DNA from: Brevibacillus choshinensis
GTDB lineage: Bacteria; Bacillota; Bacilli; Brevibacillales; Brevibacillaceae
Assembly (NCBI RefSeq): GCF_016811915.1
Contig: NZ_CP069127.1
Span: 1,704,001 to 1,768,000, forward strand
DNA: 64,000 nucleotides
Direction of reading: 5' to 3'
In this document: positions 1 to 8,591 of the stretch, piece by piece
How the letters are laid out: each line of letters opens with the position of its first letter
Position numbering within the stretch: position 1 is the stretch's first letter
Notes under the pieces: model-generated
Database searches by the model: none
Told to the model about the DNA's origin: nothing
Seen by the model: the letters and a program-made list of their open reading frames with translations, nothing else
Position numbers and translations under genes: made by a program

Positions 1-11
1 AGAAATCAAGT

Positions 12-46
12 CGATCTTCCCAGCGGGGAATGATCGGCTTTTTCTT
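12..46 (+). terminator. Rho-independent terminator of a gene left of the window
   Basis: A GATC-containing stem (left arm from base 12, right arm ending near base 37) is followed by a T-rich run. It lies before any gene in the window, so it probably ends a plus-strand transcript entering from the left. Confidence 0.6.
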
Positions 47-171
47 TTATGCGCCCCCCGAAAAATGGTGAGGCCTCCCCCGTTTCAGTGGTATATCGCT
101 GGTCCATCCCAGCACGCTATAATTAATGAGAAAATTCTGTTAACTTTTGGACAGGAGGCGATTGTAACGCA

Positions 172-1563
172 ATGAGCCGGCCAAAATGGATGTTTTTCGT
201 AAGGGAGTTGGATGCGTATCCTACGGGCAGAAGGCGGATCTTTCTCTTGTTTGTGGTAATCTTGGCGAATTTCGTGGCAAACTACGAGTCGCAGATGGCT
301 CCCGTGCTTTCCTTGATTTTGAAAGATATCGGGATCTCCAATCCAGATTATGGCTTGATCGTCTCATTGTCAGTCGTGGCGGCGGCTTTTGGAGCGCTCT
401 TGGGAGGGCCCTTGTCTGATCGCTACGGGCGTACGCTGATCCTGGTTCCCGGTTTGTTACTGACCGTTCTTTGCGTATTTGGAATGATCTTTGTTGATTC
501 CTTTGAGTCGCTCTTATTCATGCGCGTCCTACTCAATTTTATTGAAGGTGGATTTATCGGGGCTACTGCAGGGCTGGTCCGCGACTTTTCCCCGCGGATG
601 GGGAGAGCTCTGTCGTTTGGCTTTTGGAGCTACGGGACGTCCGGCTCCAATTTCTTTGCGGCCTTCATCGCAGGATACACGCTGCCGTACTTTGGAACGT
701 GGCAATCCCAGTTTTACATCGCCGGCTTTTTGAGCTTGATTGTCGCCATATTTGTCATGTTTACCATTCACGATCTGTCACCGAGGCTCCGGGAAAAAGT
801 GATTCAGAGCAGCGCAGCAGCGGTAGAAGTGAATCAAGCGGCTGCACGGCCAGCTGCCCGGAAGCAGGAATCGACGTCAGCTGGAAGCGGAGCCAGTGAA
901 GCGAACAGCATGACACCCATGCAGACGCTGCGACTGGCCATGAAGCAAAAGCATATTTGGGCTTTGGCGATCGGCTGTACCTTCTTTTTGATGCTGTATT
1001 TGACCCTCGCTTCCTATGGGCCGCTGATACTGGTTCAAGCGTTTGGTTACACGCCGGCGAGGGCTGCCTTTGTCTCCCAATTCTTCTGGCTGTTCAGTCT
1101 CGTCACATTGATTGTAAGCGGTTACATTTCGGATAAGCTGCAGCTTCGGAAAGTGATCTCGCTCATTGGGGTCCTTGGCATGATTGCCGTGATGAGCATC
1201 TGGATCATGACGATTCACAACCCGGTTTCCGAAGCGACGATGATCCTCCTGATTTCCCTCATGGGTGGCTTCCTCGGGTTTGCCTATAGCCCGTGGATGG
1301 CGCTCTACTCGGAAAATCTGGAAGACCTGCACGGGGGGATACAAGCTTCGGGCTGGGCAGTGTGGAGTTTTGTGCTTCGCATCTACGCAATCATTTCCGC
1401 AATTCCGCTCAATCTGATCGCGGTGCGGTACGGATGGGATATGTGGCTGTGGATTACCATGATCGGCGCGATCGTGTACATCCCGCTGCTTTGCTTGGGC
1501 AAAGGACCTTGGTTCAAGCGTCCGATGCCCAGTAGCAGCGTGCCGACAGCGATGGACACCTGA
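172..1563 (+). CDS. MFS transporter, 12-TM type
   Basis: Predicted 463-residue major facilitator superfamily permease of the cytoplasmic membrane. About twelve hydrophobic segments are visible. The MFS loop 2-3 signature GGPLSDRYGR follows the second helix near residue 80. A hydrophilic Ala/Gln/Ser-rich loop at roughly residues 205-245 separates the two six-helix halves. An AGGAGG lies about 13 bases before the ATG, and a TATAAT sits at 118-123 without an obvious -35. The gene is monocistronic, with terminators on both sides. It precedes the dehydratase operon in the same direction, so uptake of a related carbon source is possible, but nothing in the sequence fixes the substrate. Confidence 0.8.
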   Translation: MSRPKWMFFVRELDAYPTGRRRIFLLFVVILANFVANYESQMAPVLSLILKDIGISNPDYGLIVSLSVVAAAFGALLGGPLSDRYGRTLILVPGLLLTVLCVFGMIFVDSFESLLFMRVLLNFIEGGFIGATAGLVRDFSPRMGRALSFGFWSYGTSGSNFFAAFIAGYTLPYFGTWQSQFYIAGFLSLIVAIFVMFTIHDLSPRLREKVIQSSAAAVEVNQAAARPAARKQESTSAGSGASEANSMTPMQTLRLAMKQKHIWALAIGCTFFLMLYLTLASYGPLILVQAFGYTPARAAFVSQFFWLFSLVTLIVSGYISDKLQLRKVISLIGVLGMIAVMSIWIMTIHNPVSEATMILLISLMGGFLGFAYSPWMALYSENLEDLHGGIQASGWAVWSFVLRIYAIISAIPLNLIAVRYGWDMWLWITMIGAIVYIPLLCLGKGPWFKRPMPSSSVPTAMDT

Positions 1564-1595
1564 GAGACAAAAAACAGCGGAATGGCTGCACAAAA

Positions 1596-1630
1596 GCCGA
1601 TCGTCCTCGCGGGGAAGGATCGGTTTTTTG
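1596..1630 (+). terminator. Terminator after the MFS gene
   Basis: The CCGATC/GATCGG stem with a GC-rich loop is followed by six T. It isolates the transporter gene from the dehydratase operon that starts about 230 bases downstream. Confidence 0.75.
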
Positions 1631-1862
1631 CGTTCGGTGAGCCAAGACATTCCATACCATTCGTGTCCGAAATAGGTAAAGAAAATGCTACCGATCCGTC
1701 ATTTGTGTGCAGAGACGGAACAATATGCAGAAAATTATAATAATGGAAAGCGGCAGCCGGCACTTCTTCTGGAGCGAAAGACCAAGCAGGCACCCATGAC
1801 GGAAGCGGTTGTCTATTCGACCGATACATGAAATCCAAAAAGGACCATGGAGAGGTGTAAGG
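1631..1862 (+). promoter_or_regulatory. Upstream control region of the dehydratase operon
   Basis: This non-coding stretch holds a TATAAT at 1736-1741. The bases expected at -35 (about 1713-1718, AGACGG) do not resemble TTGACA. A good -10 with a poor -35 is what an activator-dependent promoter would show, which fits the AraC-type response regulator at the end of the operon. I see no recognisable cobalamin riboswitch and no clear operator repeat. Confidence 0.4.
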
Positions 1863-3527
1863 ATGCGACGTTCAAAACGATTCGAGATTTTGGAGCAAAG
1901 GCCTGTCAATCAGGACGGTTTTGTCAAGGAATGGCCGGAAATGGGATTTGTCGCGATGTCCAGTCCGAACGATCCGAAGCCGTCCCTCCGAGTAGAGAAG
2001 GGAAAAGTCGTAGAGCTGGACGGCAAAAATAGAGAGCATTTCGACATGCTGGACCAGTTCATTGCGGACTACACCATCGATGCGAAAGCGGCTGAACGGG
2101 TGATGCAGAAGAGCAGCCTGGAGATCGCCAGAAAGCTGGTGGACATCAACGTTCCCCGCTCGGAGGTGCTGGCCTTGTCAAAGGGAATGACTCCGGCCAA
2201 AGTCGTGGAAGTGCTGAATCAAATGAACATCGTCGAGATGATGATGGCGCTGCAAAAAATGCGTGCGAGGAAGACCCCGTCCAACCAATGCCATGTGACG
2301 AATGTCCGCGACAATCCCGTCCTCATGGCTGCCGATGCGGCCGAGGCGGCACTTCGCGGATTCGACGAGCAGGAGACGACGGTGGGGGTCGTGCGCTACG
2401 CTCCCTTTAATGCGCTGGCTTTGCTGGTGGGCTCCCAGACAGCGCGAGGGGGTGTGCTGACGCAGGACGCGCTGGAGGAGGCGACTGAGCTGCGCCTAGC
2501 GATGCTGGGACTGACCTCTTATGCAGAGACGATTTCCATTTACGGGACGGAATCGGTTTTTGTGGATGGTGACGATACGCCTTGGTCGAAGATGTTCTTA
2601 GCCTCCTCGTACGCTTCGCGCGGAGCGAAAATGCGCTTTACCTCGGGAACGGGCTCGGAGGTGCAGATGGCCGGTGCGGAAGGCAAATCCATGCTGTACT
2701 TGGAGATTCGCTGCGTCATGATGGCGAAAGGGGCGGGCGTGCAGGGGCTGCAGAACGGCTCCATCAGCTGTATCGGGGTACCGGCATCTGTGCCGAGTGG
2801 AATTCGGGCTGTGCTCGCAGAAAATTTGGCGACAACACTCTTTGATATGGAGGTGGCCTCAGGAAATGACCAGACCTTTTCCCATTCCGAGATCAGGCGC
2901 AGTGCGAAAATGCTCTGCCAGATGCTGCCCGGAACGGATTTCATTTTTTCCGGATTCAGTGCGATGCCGAACAGCGACGACATGTTTGCAGGCTCGAACA
3001 TGGACTCCACCGATTATGACGACTACTTGGTCATTCAACGCGACATGATGGTAGACGGGGGCTTGCGTCCGGTGGATGAAGCCAGTGTGATCGCGATTCG
3101 TTACGAGGCTGCCAAAACACTCCAGGCAGTCTTTGAGGAATTCGGCTTCCCTGCCATCACGGAAGAAGAGCTCGAAGCGGCGACCTTCGCCAATGGCAGC
3201 GAGGATATGCCGCTGCGCAACGTCGTCGAGGATCTGAAAGCGGCGGAGCGCATTCTGAAGGAAGGCATCACAGGATACGATGTGGCTTTGGCTCTGGCCA
3301 AAAGAGGCTACACTCAGACCGCGGAGCGGATTTTCAACATGCTGAAGCAGCGGGTCGCGGGGGACTATCTGCATACTTCGGCCATCATCAACAAGGACAA
3401 CGTGGTGATCAGCGCGGTGAATGATGAAAACGATTACACCGGACCGGGAACAGGCTATCGTCTCAGTGAAGAGAGATGGGAAGAGATCAAGAATATTCAC
3501 CAGGCCATCAGTCCGCAAGATTTTTAG
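1863..3527 (+). CDS. pduC: B12-dependent diol/glycerol dehydratase, large (alpha) subunit
   Basis: Catalytic subunit converting 1,2-propanediol to propionaldehyde or glycerol to 3-hydroxypropionaldehyde by an adenosylcobalamin radical mechanism. The 554-residue length equals that of Klebsiella PduC. The N-terminal [12 protein letters not shown] block and the known active-site residues are all kept, shifted by one: His144, Glu171, Glu206, Glu222 and Asp336 correspond to Klebsiella His143, Glu170, Glu205, Glu221 and Asp335. The ATG at 1863 is chosen because GAGAGG precedes it and the protein then aligns from residue 1; the frame is open upstream to 1809. First gene of the operon. The sequence alone does not tell diol from glycerol dehydratase. 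Confidence 0.95.
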   Translation: MRRSKRFEILEQRPVNQDGFVKEWPEMGFVAMSSPNDPKPSLRVEKGKVVELDGKNREHFDMLDQFIADYTIDAKAAERVMQKSSLEIARKLVDINVPRSEVLALSKGMTPAKVVEVLNQMNIVEMMMALQKMRARKTPSNQCHVTNVRDNPVLMAADAAEAALRGFDEQETTVGVVRYAPFNALALLVGSQTARGGVLTQDALEEATELRLAMLGLTSYAETISIYGTESVFVDGDDTPWSKMFLASSYASRGAKMRFTSGTGSEVQMAGAEGKSMLYLEIRCVMMAKGAGVQGLQNGSISCIGVPASVPSGIRAVLAENLATTLFDMEVASGNDQTFSHSEIRRSAKMLCQMLPGTDFIFSGFSAMPNSDDMFAGSNMDSTDYDDYLVIQRDMMVDGGLRPVDEASVIAIRYEAAKTLQAVFEEFGFPAITEEELEAATFANGSEDMPLRNVVEDLKAAERILKEGITGYDVALALAKRGYTQTAERIFNMLKQRVAGDYLHTSAIINKDNVVISAVNDENDYTGPGTGYRLSEERWEEIKNIHQAISPQDF

Positions 3528-3544
3528 AAAGAGAGGGAGAGGAC

Positions 3545-4123
3545 ATGAAGACACCAGCGTTTTCGATCGAAATGAAGCTGACAGAGCGGGGAATGGCAGG
3601 CAAGGGAACAGATCCGCGCGAAGTCATCGTAGCGGTCGGGCCCGCTTTCGGCAAAGAGCTGAACAAGACCATCGTCAAGGTGGACCACAGCGCTGTGCTG
3701 CGGGAAGTGCTTTCCGGGATTGAAGAGCAGGGAGCGGTTCCGCGGCTGATTCGCAGCCTTCGTACAGCTGACCTGGCTTTCATGGCCCACGAAGCGGCGC
3801 GGCTCTCCGGATCGGGCATCGGGATCGGGCTGCAGTCCCGAGGGACGACGGTCATTCACCAGCGCGACCTAGACCCGCTAAGCAATCTGGAGCTGTTTCC
3901 CCAATCTCCCGTCATCACCCTGGAAACCTATCGGGCCATCGGACGCAACGCCGCGATGTACGCGCTGGGGGAGAGCCCCAATCCGGTTCCTGTCATGAAT
4001 GATCAAATGGCCCGCCCGAAGTACCAGGCGATCGCAGCCATCCTTTATCTGAAAGAGTGCCAGTCACTTGTCTCCGATGCCAGGCCGGTTGAGTTGATTG
4101 CGGAATTTTCCATCGAGGAATAG
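3545..4123 (+). CDS. pduD: Diol/glycerol dehydratase, medium (beta) subunit
   Basis: Medium subunit, which with alpha cradles the B12 cofactor. It is 192 residues, with the conserved [20 protein letters not shown] stretch near residues 85-105 and [12 protein letters not shown]. It starts directly at the core fold, so it lacks the roughly 30-residue N-terminal extension that routes PduD of microcompartment-forming bacteria into the shell. In length it matches glycerol dehydratase DhaC (194 residues). GAGAGGG precedes the ATG. It lies 17 bases after the alpha subunit. Confidence 0.93.
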   Translation: MKTPAFSIEMKLTERGMAGKGTDPREVIVAVGPAFGKELNKTIVKVDHSAVLREVLSGIEEQGAVPRLIRSLRTADLAFMAHEAARLSGSGIGIGLQSRGTTVIHQRDLDPLSNLELFPQSPVITLETYRAIGRNAAMYALGESPNPVPVMNDQMARPKYQAIAAILYLKECQSLVSDARPVELIAEFSIEE

Positions 4124-4134
4124 GAGGATCACCG

Positions 4135-4557
4135 ATGCCAAAATTGACGAGAGAACATTATCCCCTTGGTCTGAACAGCCCGGAGTTGCTGTACACGCCG
4201 ACCGGAAAAGCGTACAGCGAATTGACGCTGGAGGCGGCGCTGCGGGGGGAGGTGACCAGTGCCGACCTGCGAATCAGTCCTGACACTCTGCTCATGCACG
4301 CCCAGATCAGCGAAAGCTTGGGGCGGGTCCAGCTGGCGAGCAACTTTCGTCGGGCGGCTGAGCTTATCGCCATATCCGACACTCGCATCCTGGAGATTTA
4401 CAACGCGCTGCGCCCCAACCGGTCAACAAAAGAGGAATTGTTGGCAATTGCCAGCGAGCTGGAGGAATCCTATGGAGCGGTAGAAAATGCCCGCTTGGTT
4501 CGGGAAGCCGCCGAGGTGTATGAGAGACGAGGCAAATTGCGGGGAAACGAGGATTGA
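4135..4557 (+). CDS. pduE: Diol/glycerol dehydratase, small (gamma) subunit
   Basis: Small structural subunit of the alpha2-beta2-gamma2 dehydratase. It is 140 residues, with the family signatures YPLG near the N-terminus, a central LRISPDTLLMHAQISE block, NFRRAAEL, and the C-terminal NALRPNRSTKEEL segment followed by helices. It begins 11 bases after the beta gene with an AGGAGG ribosome binding site and ends 3 bases before the reactivase gene, so all three subunits should be co-translated. Length agrees with DhaE/PduE homologues (about 141-173 residues); as with the beta subunit, no N-terminal targeting extension is present. Confidence 0.93.
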   Translation: MPKLTREHYPLGLNSPELLYTPTGKAYSELTLEAALRGEVTSADLRISPDTLLMHAQISESLGRVQLASNFRRAAELIAISDTRILEIYNALRPNRSTKEELLAIASELEESYGAVENARLVREAAEVYERRGKLRGNED

Positions 4558-4560
4558 CCG

Positions 4561-6402
4561 ATGGGGAAGCGAATCGTCGCCGGCGTGGATATAGGCAATT
4601 CTTCGACGGAGGTAGCTATCGCGATAATCGAAGGGGGACAAATGCAATTCCTAGCTCAGCACCTGGTGAAGACGACGGGCGTCAAAGGAACGGTGGAAAA
4701 CGTCAGAGGCATCCGATTTGCCTTGCAGGAAGCAGCGGGAAAAGCGGGACTTACGGTCAGCCAGATTGATCTGATTCGCCTCAATGACGCTGTGCCGGTC
4801 ATTGGCGACCTGGCGATGGATCTGATCAGCGAAACGATCATTACGGAATCCTCGATGATCGGACACAATCCGGATTCGCCGGGCGGAGCCGGTTTGGGAG
4901 TAGGCACGACAATAGGGATTGAACAGCTGCTGGATATGGATACGGCGCGGACAGACGATGCGTACATCGTGGTAATCGGCAAGGGGTTTGATTTTGAATG
5001 GGCAGCTGGCCGAATCAATCTGGCCATGAGCCGGGGAGCATCCGTCACCGGCGCCATCGTGCAAAAAGACGACGGAGTGCTCATTCACAATCGATTGCAG
5101 CACAAGATACCGATCGTGGATGAAGTATCCTTGATCGAAAAAGTCCCGTTAAACAAAAAGGCAGCCGTCGAGGTAGCGCTGCCCGGCCACGTCATCCGCA
5201 CGCTAAGCAATCCGTATGGGCTGTCCACCGTCTTTTCGCTCACGCCAGACGAGACGATACAGATCGCTCCGGTAGCCAAGGCGCTGGTGGGGAACCGCTC
5301 GGCTGTCGTCATTCGCACCGCGCAGGGGGAAGTGGTGGAGCGCAAGATCGAAGCAGGACGGATGATATTGATCGGGACGCAAAACCGGCTGGAGGTATCG
5401 GTCAATGATGGGGCAGATGCTATCATGGATGCGTACGAACGGCTGGGAAGCGTGACCGATGTACAGGGAGAGACAGGCACGAATGTCGGCGGGATGTTAA
5501 GTGGTCTGCGACAGGATTTGGCTGAGCTGACGGGACAAACACCTGGCGAAATTTCCATCTCCGACTTTCTGGCTGTCGATGCGGTCATTCCATCCTCAAT
5601 CAGCGGCTCCATGGCTGGCGAACTGGCGATGGAAAGCGGTGTCGCTCTCGCCTCGATGGTGAAAACGGACAAGAGTTCCATTCATCGGGTCGCAAGGTCG
5701 CTGGAGCAGGAGCTGGGCATCGCGATCGAGGTGGGCGGAGTGGAAGCGGAGATGGCGATCCGCGGGGCACTGACTACCCCCGGGACGAGAAAACCGATCG
5801 TCATACTGGACATGGGCGGGGGATCGACCGATGCGGCAATGATGGACGCGTCGGGCAACATTACCTCTACACATCTTGCGGGTGCAGGCGACATGGTGAC
5901 GATGCTGATCAATTCCGAGCTGGCGCTGGGAGATAAAGAGCTGGCGGAGAAGATCAAGAAAAATCCCTTGGGCAAAGTGCTCAGTCTGTTTCACATGCAG
6001 CTCGAGGACGGCACCATGCTGTTTTCCGAAGCCCCGTTCCCACCGCATACGTTCGGGAGAGTCGTGATTCGCGGGGAAGACGGGCTCACGCCGCTGCCCA
6101 CGCGCGTTTCCATGGAAAAAATCCGTGAGATTCGCCGCAGCGCCAAACGGAGAGTGTTTGTCACCAACGTACTGCGGGCATTGAAGCGAATCGTCCCGAC
6201 GAGGAACGTCAAACATTTGTCTTTCGTCGTGATGGTGGGAGGATCGGCGCTCGATTTTGAAATCCCGCAAATGGTGACGGAGGAATTGGGGAAGTACGGG
6301 ATTGTGGCGGGCTTTGCCAATATTCGCGGAACCGAGGGCCCTCGCAATGCCGTTGCTACCGGCCTGGTTCTTTCTTCGATCAAAAATGGAGGAGCTACAT
6401 GA
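4561..6402 (+). CDS. ddrA: Diol/glycerol dehydratase reactivase, large subunit
   Basis: ATP-dependent chaperone-like factor (DdrA/PduG/DhaF) that exchanges damaged cobalamin in inactivated dehydratase for intact adenosylcobalamin. It is 613 residues, close to Klebsiella DdrA (610). Hsp70/actin-like phosphate-binding signatures are visible: AGVDIGNSSTEVA at residues 7-19 and VILDMGGGSTDAAMM near residue 415. The swiveling-domain region lies between. The ATG is 3 bases after the gamma stop. The reactivase directly following the three subunits is the usual order in dha and pdu clusters. Confidence 0.95.
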   Translation: MGKRIVAGVDIGNSSTEVAIAIIEGGQMQFLAQHLVKTTGVKGTVENVRGIRFALQEAAGKAGLTVSQIDLIRLNDAVPVIGDLAMDLISETIITESSMIGHNPDSPGGAGLGVGTTIGIEQLLDMDTARTDDAYIVVIGKGFDFEWAAGRINLAMSRGASVTGAIVQKDDGVLIHNRLQHKIPIVDEVSLIEKVPLNKKAAVEVALPGHVIRTLSNPYGLSTVFSLTPDETIQIAPVAKALVGNRSAVVIRTAQGEVVERKIEAGRMILIGTQNRLEVSVNDGADAIMDAYERLGSVTDVQGETGTNVGGMLSGLRQDLAELTGQTPGEISISDFLAVDAVIPSSISGSMAGELAMESGVALASMVKTDKSSIHRVARSLEQELGIAIEVGGVEAEMAIRGALTTPGTRKPIVILDMGGGSTDAAMMDASGNITSTHLAGAGDMVTMLINSELALGDKELAEKIKKNPLGKVLSLFHMQLEDGTMLFSEAPFPPHTFGRVVIRGEDGLTPLPTRVSMEKIREIRRSAKRRVFVTNVLRALKRIVPTRNVKHLSFVVMVGGSALDFEIPQMVTEELGKYGIVAGFANIRGTEGPRNAVATGLVLSSIKNGGAT

Positions 6403-6719
6403 GCAGCAAAGAGATTTTTATTCCCATCATTCATGACGCTGGCGCTCAGTATGAGGTGATTCGAGAAATTAGCGCGGGACTGGAAGAAGAGGGGGTCCCG
6501 TACCGTGTGCTGCAGAGGACCACGAGAAACCTTGGAGACCTGCCTTCACCGCTGCAGGTTGTCATCGGCGTACACGACAATGGGACTGTGTCCGTGTCTC
6601 ATGAAAAAGTGAAAGGCACTCCCTATCTAGAGTACAGCTGGAAGCACGCGCGCAGATTGGGGAAAAACGCGGCACGCCTGGTTAAAGGATTACCCTTGCA
6701 TTTACCGGAGAGAGGATGA
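6399..6719 (+). CDS. ddrB: Diol/glycerol dehydratase reactivase, small subunit
   Basis: Small subunit of the reactivase (DdrB/PduH/DhaG). It resembles the dehydratase beta subunit and displaces it during cofactor exchange. It is 106 residues, slightly short of PduH/DhaG (about 116). The segments EISAGLEEEGVPYRV and GVHDNGTVSVSHEK match the family pattern. It overlaps the large subunit by 4 bases (ATGA), which suggests translational coupling, and overlaps the next gene in the same way. Confidence 0.88.
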   Translation: MSSKEIFIPIIHDAGAQYEVIREISAGLEEEGVPYRVLQRTTRNLGDLPSPLQVVIGVHDNGTVSVSHEKVKGTPYLEYSWKHARRLGKNAARLVKGLPLHLPERG

Positions 6720-7147
6720 GTGAAATGAGTCAAATCACACTGCAGGCGGCAAAAACACTGATGGAAAGTGCTGAAAATGAGGCGAAGCGGATGGGGGTCC
6801 CTATGGTCATCTGCATTGTGGATGAGGGTGGGAACTTCGTCGCGTGCCACCGCATGGACAATGCCCTCCTGGCGAGCGTGGATATCGCGCAGAACAAAGC
6901 CTGGACAGCAGTCGCCCTGAAAATGCCGACCGCTTTACTGGCAGAGCTGGCTACTCCCGGGAGCGAGCTGTACGGCATCCATGCGACCAACAATGGGAGG
7001 ATCGTGATATTTGGCGGTGGTATACCGCTTAGGATGCAAAACAAAATCGTAGGTGCCGTGGGAGTGAGCGGCGGATCGGTGGAGCAGGATATCCAGGTCG
7101 CTCAGGCAGCGGTTCAGGCGTTTGTTAATTCTGAATCAACCGTATGA
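6716..7147 (+). CDS. HbpS/GlcG family protein (DUF336), like the C-terminal domain of PduO
   Basis: A 143-residue single-domain protein of the GlcG/HbpS fold. Members bind haem, or as the C-terminal part of PduO they accompany the corrinoid adenosyltransferase. Family pattern: a start helix, VICIVDEGGNFVACHRMD near residues 25-42, ALKMPTALLAE, and the Gly-rich FGGGIPLR...GAVGVSGGS end. The N-terminal adenosyltransferase domain of PduO is absent. It is coupled by a 4-base overlap to ddrB with a GGAGAGAGG site; an ATG at 6725 is the alternative start. A role in corrinoid or haem handling for the dehydratase is inferred from context. Confidence 0.85.
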   Translation: MSEMSQITLQAAKTLMESAENEAKRMGVPMVICIVDEGGNFVACHRMDNALLASVDIAQNKAWTAVALKMPTALLAELATPGSELYGIHATNNGRIVIFGGGIPLRMQNKIVGAVGVSGGSVEQDIQVAQAAVQAFVNSESTV

Positions 7148-7331
7148 CCAGACAGCGCATCGGTGGGTAGGGAAGGCGAGGCTGACATTCATTTCGAGAT
7201 CAAGGTTGTTGTCGGTACATCTGCAGGGTCCGGGAGCGTGGGCGGCGTGCAGTTCCCGGATTCTGGGTATGAAGGAGATCAGGGGCATCGTCGCGAAAAT
7301 CTTACCAATCAAGGTGGATTGGAGGGATATG

Positions 7332-8591
7332 ATGACATCACTCACGCTGCAGGACCTTGTGAATGTTGATACTCTTCAAGAAATCCAGGATCGTTTTGCA
7401 GATGCTACCGGCTTGGGTGTCGTGATTGCTGACCAAGACGGGACTCCAGTGACACAGCCGAGTAATTTTACGAATTTTTGCACATTGGTTCGTTCCTCTC
7501 CGGAAGGCATGCGCAGCTGCATCCTTTCAGATGAGCGCGTAGGTATGATGGCGGCTGAGCAGGGGAAACCCGTCATTCATCGCTGTCACTCGGGGCTGGT
7601 CGACCTAGCCGCTCCTATCATTGTGGATGAGAGATATCTTGGCTCCGTTCTGTGCGGGCAAGTGTTCATCGAGGATGAGGACGAGGCGAGGCTCGATTTC
7701 ATACGCACTCAGACAAGACAGATTCCTGTCGATCAACAGCAGCTGTCCGAGTGCTTCCGGCAAATCGGTTTTACCTCACAAAAGCGGGTCGAAGCTGCTG
7801 CCGAGATGCTTTACCTGGTGGCCAATTACATCGTGAAAATAGGGGCAACCCACCTGACGCAGCAAGAGCTGTTCGCCAAAAAGCAGAAGCTGCTGGAAGA
7901 AGCGGAGATCCGTGCGAGACTCGAAAAAACACTGAAGGAAACCCAGCTGAAAGTGCTGCAGTCTCAGATCAATCCCCACTTTCTATTCAATACCCTGAAT
8001 ACGATTTCACGGCTTGCCTACCTGGAAGGGGCAGACCAGACGCAGAACGTAACCTATTCCTTGGCGAAACTATTGCGATACAGCCTCCGAAATATCGATC
8101 AGCTCGTATATCTGCGTGACGAACTGGAGCACGTCAAGCAGTATTTGTCCATCCAGCAATCGCGCTTCCCCGGCAGGATTCATTATCAGGAAAGGGTGGA
8201 AGCAGGGGTCGAGCTGGTGAAGCTTCCTATCCTGTGTCTGCAGCCGATATTCGAGAATGCCATCGTGCACGGTTTTGAGCCGAGGGAAGGAGACATGACT
8301 CTGACTGTCACTGCATTCACCGAAAATGAAACCGTTATCATCGAAGTCTGCGACAATGGAGCGGGAATGACCGAGGAAGATCTCGTGTCCATCTTCTCGG
8401 AAAACAAACCGCAGAACGGTGGGCATACAACCGGAATCGGACTGAAAAACGTGCACAAGCGGATTCAGCATTACTTGGGCGAAGAGTACGGGATTACGTC
8501 CATTACCAGCTGCTACGGAGCCCAGACCATCATTCAAATTACGGTTCCAAAGACAGGAGGGGCGTACATTGAAGCTGATGATCGTGGATGA
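7332..8591 (+). CDS. Sensor histidine kinase with PocR ligand-binding domain (LytS/YesM type)
   Basis: Predicted soluble 419-residue kinase. Residues about 7-165 form a PocR-type sensory domain (Phe/Cys/His-rich, NFTNFCTLVRSS to HRCHSGLVDLAAPI). A coiled-coil at about 180-210 leads into a His_kinase domain with the phospho-acceptor motif QINPHFLFNTLN (His216), then a HATPase_c domain with ENAIVHGF and GIGLKNV. There are no transmembrane helices, so the signal is cytoplasmic. The start at 7332 is set by GGAGGGA five bases upstream; the frame is open back to 7122. About 180 non-coding bases separate it from the dehydratase genes. In Salmonella the PocR domain is fused to an AraC DNA-binding domain; here it drives a two-component pair. 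Confidence 0.9.
   Translation: MTSLTLQDLVNVDTLQEIQDRFADATGLGVVIADQDGTPVTQPSNFTNFCTLVRSSPEGMRSCILSDERVGMMAAEQGKPVIHRCHSGLVDLAAPIIVDERYLGSVLCGQVFIEDEDEARLDFIRTQTRQIPVDQQQLSECFRQIGFTSQKRVEAAAEMLYLVANYIVKIGATHLTQQELFAKKQKLLEEAEIRARLEKTLKETQLKVLQSQINPHFLFNTLNTISRLAYLEGADQTQNVTYSLAKLLRYSLRNIDQLVYLRDELEHVKQYLSIQQSRFPGRIHYQERVEAGVELVKLPILCLQPIFENAIVHGFEPREGDMTLTVTAFTENETVIIEVCDNGAGMTEEDLVSIFSENKPQNGGHTTGIGLKNVHKRIQHYLGEEYGITSITSCYGAQTIIQITVPKTGGAYIEADDRG

Noticed and set aside
877..1650. Long minus-strand frame (257 codons) opposite the MFS gene
   Set aside because: It is the antisense of a clear transporter gene, has no ribosome site, and its His/Arg/Gln-rich translation is typical of the complement of a membrane-protein gene.
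1631..1862. Cobalamin riboswitch upstream of the B12-dependent dehydratase
   Set aside because: No B12-box-like segment or large structured leader can be seen in the available bases. A covariance search with RF00174 would be decisive.
7148..7331. Extra gene or longer kinase N-terminus between the HbpS-like and kinase genes
   Set aside because: The frame is open but has no ribosome site, whereas GGAGGGA precedes the ATG at 7332 where the PocR-like domain begins.
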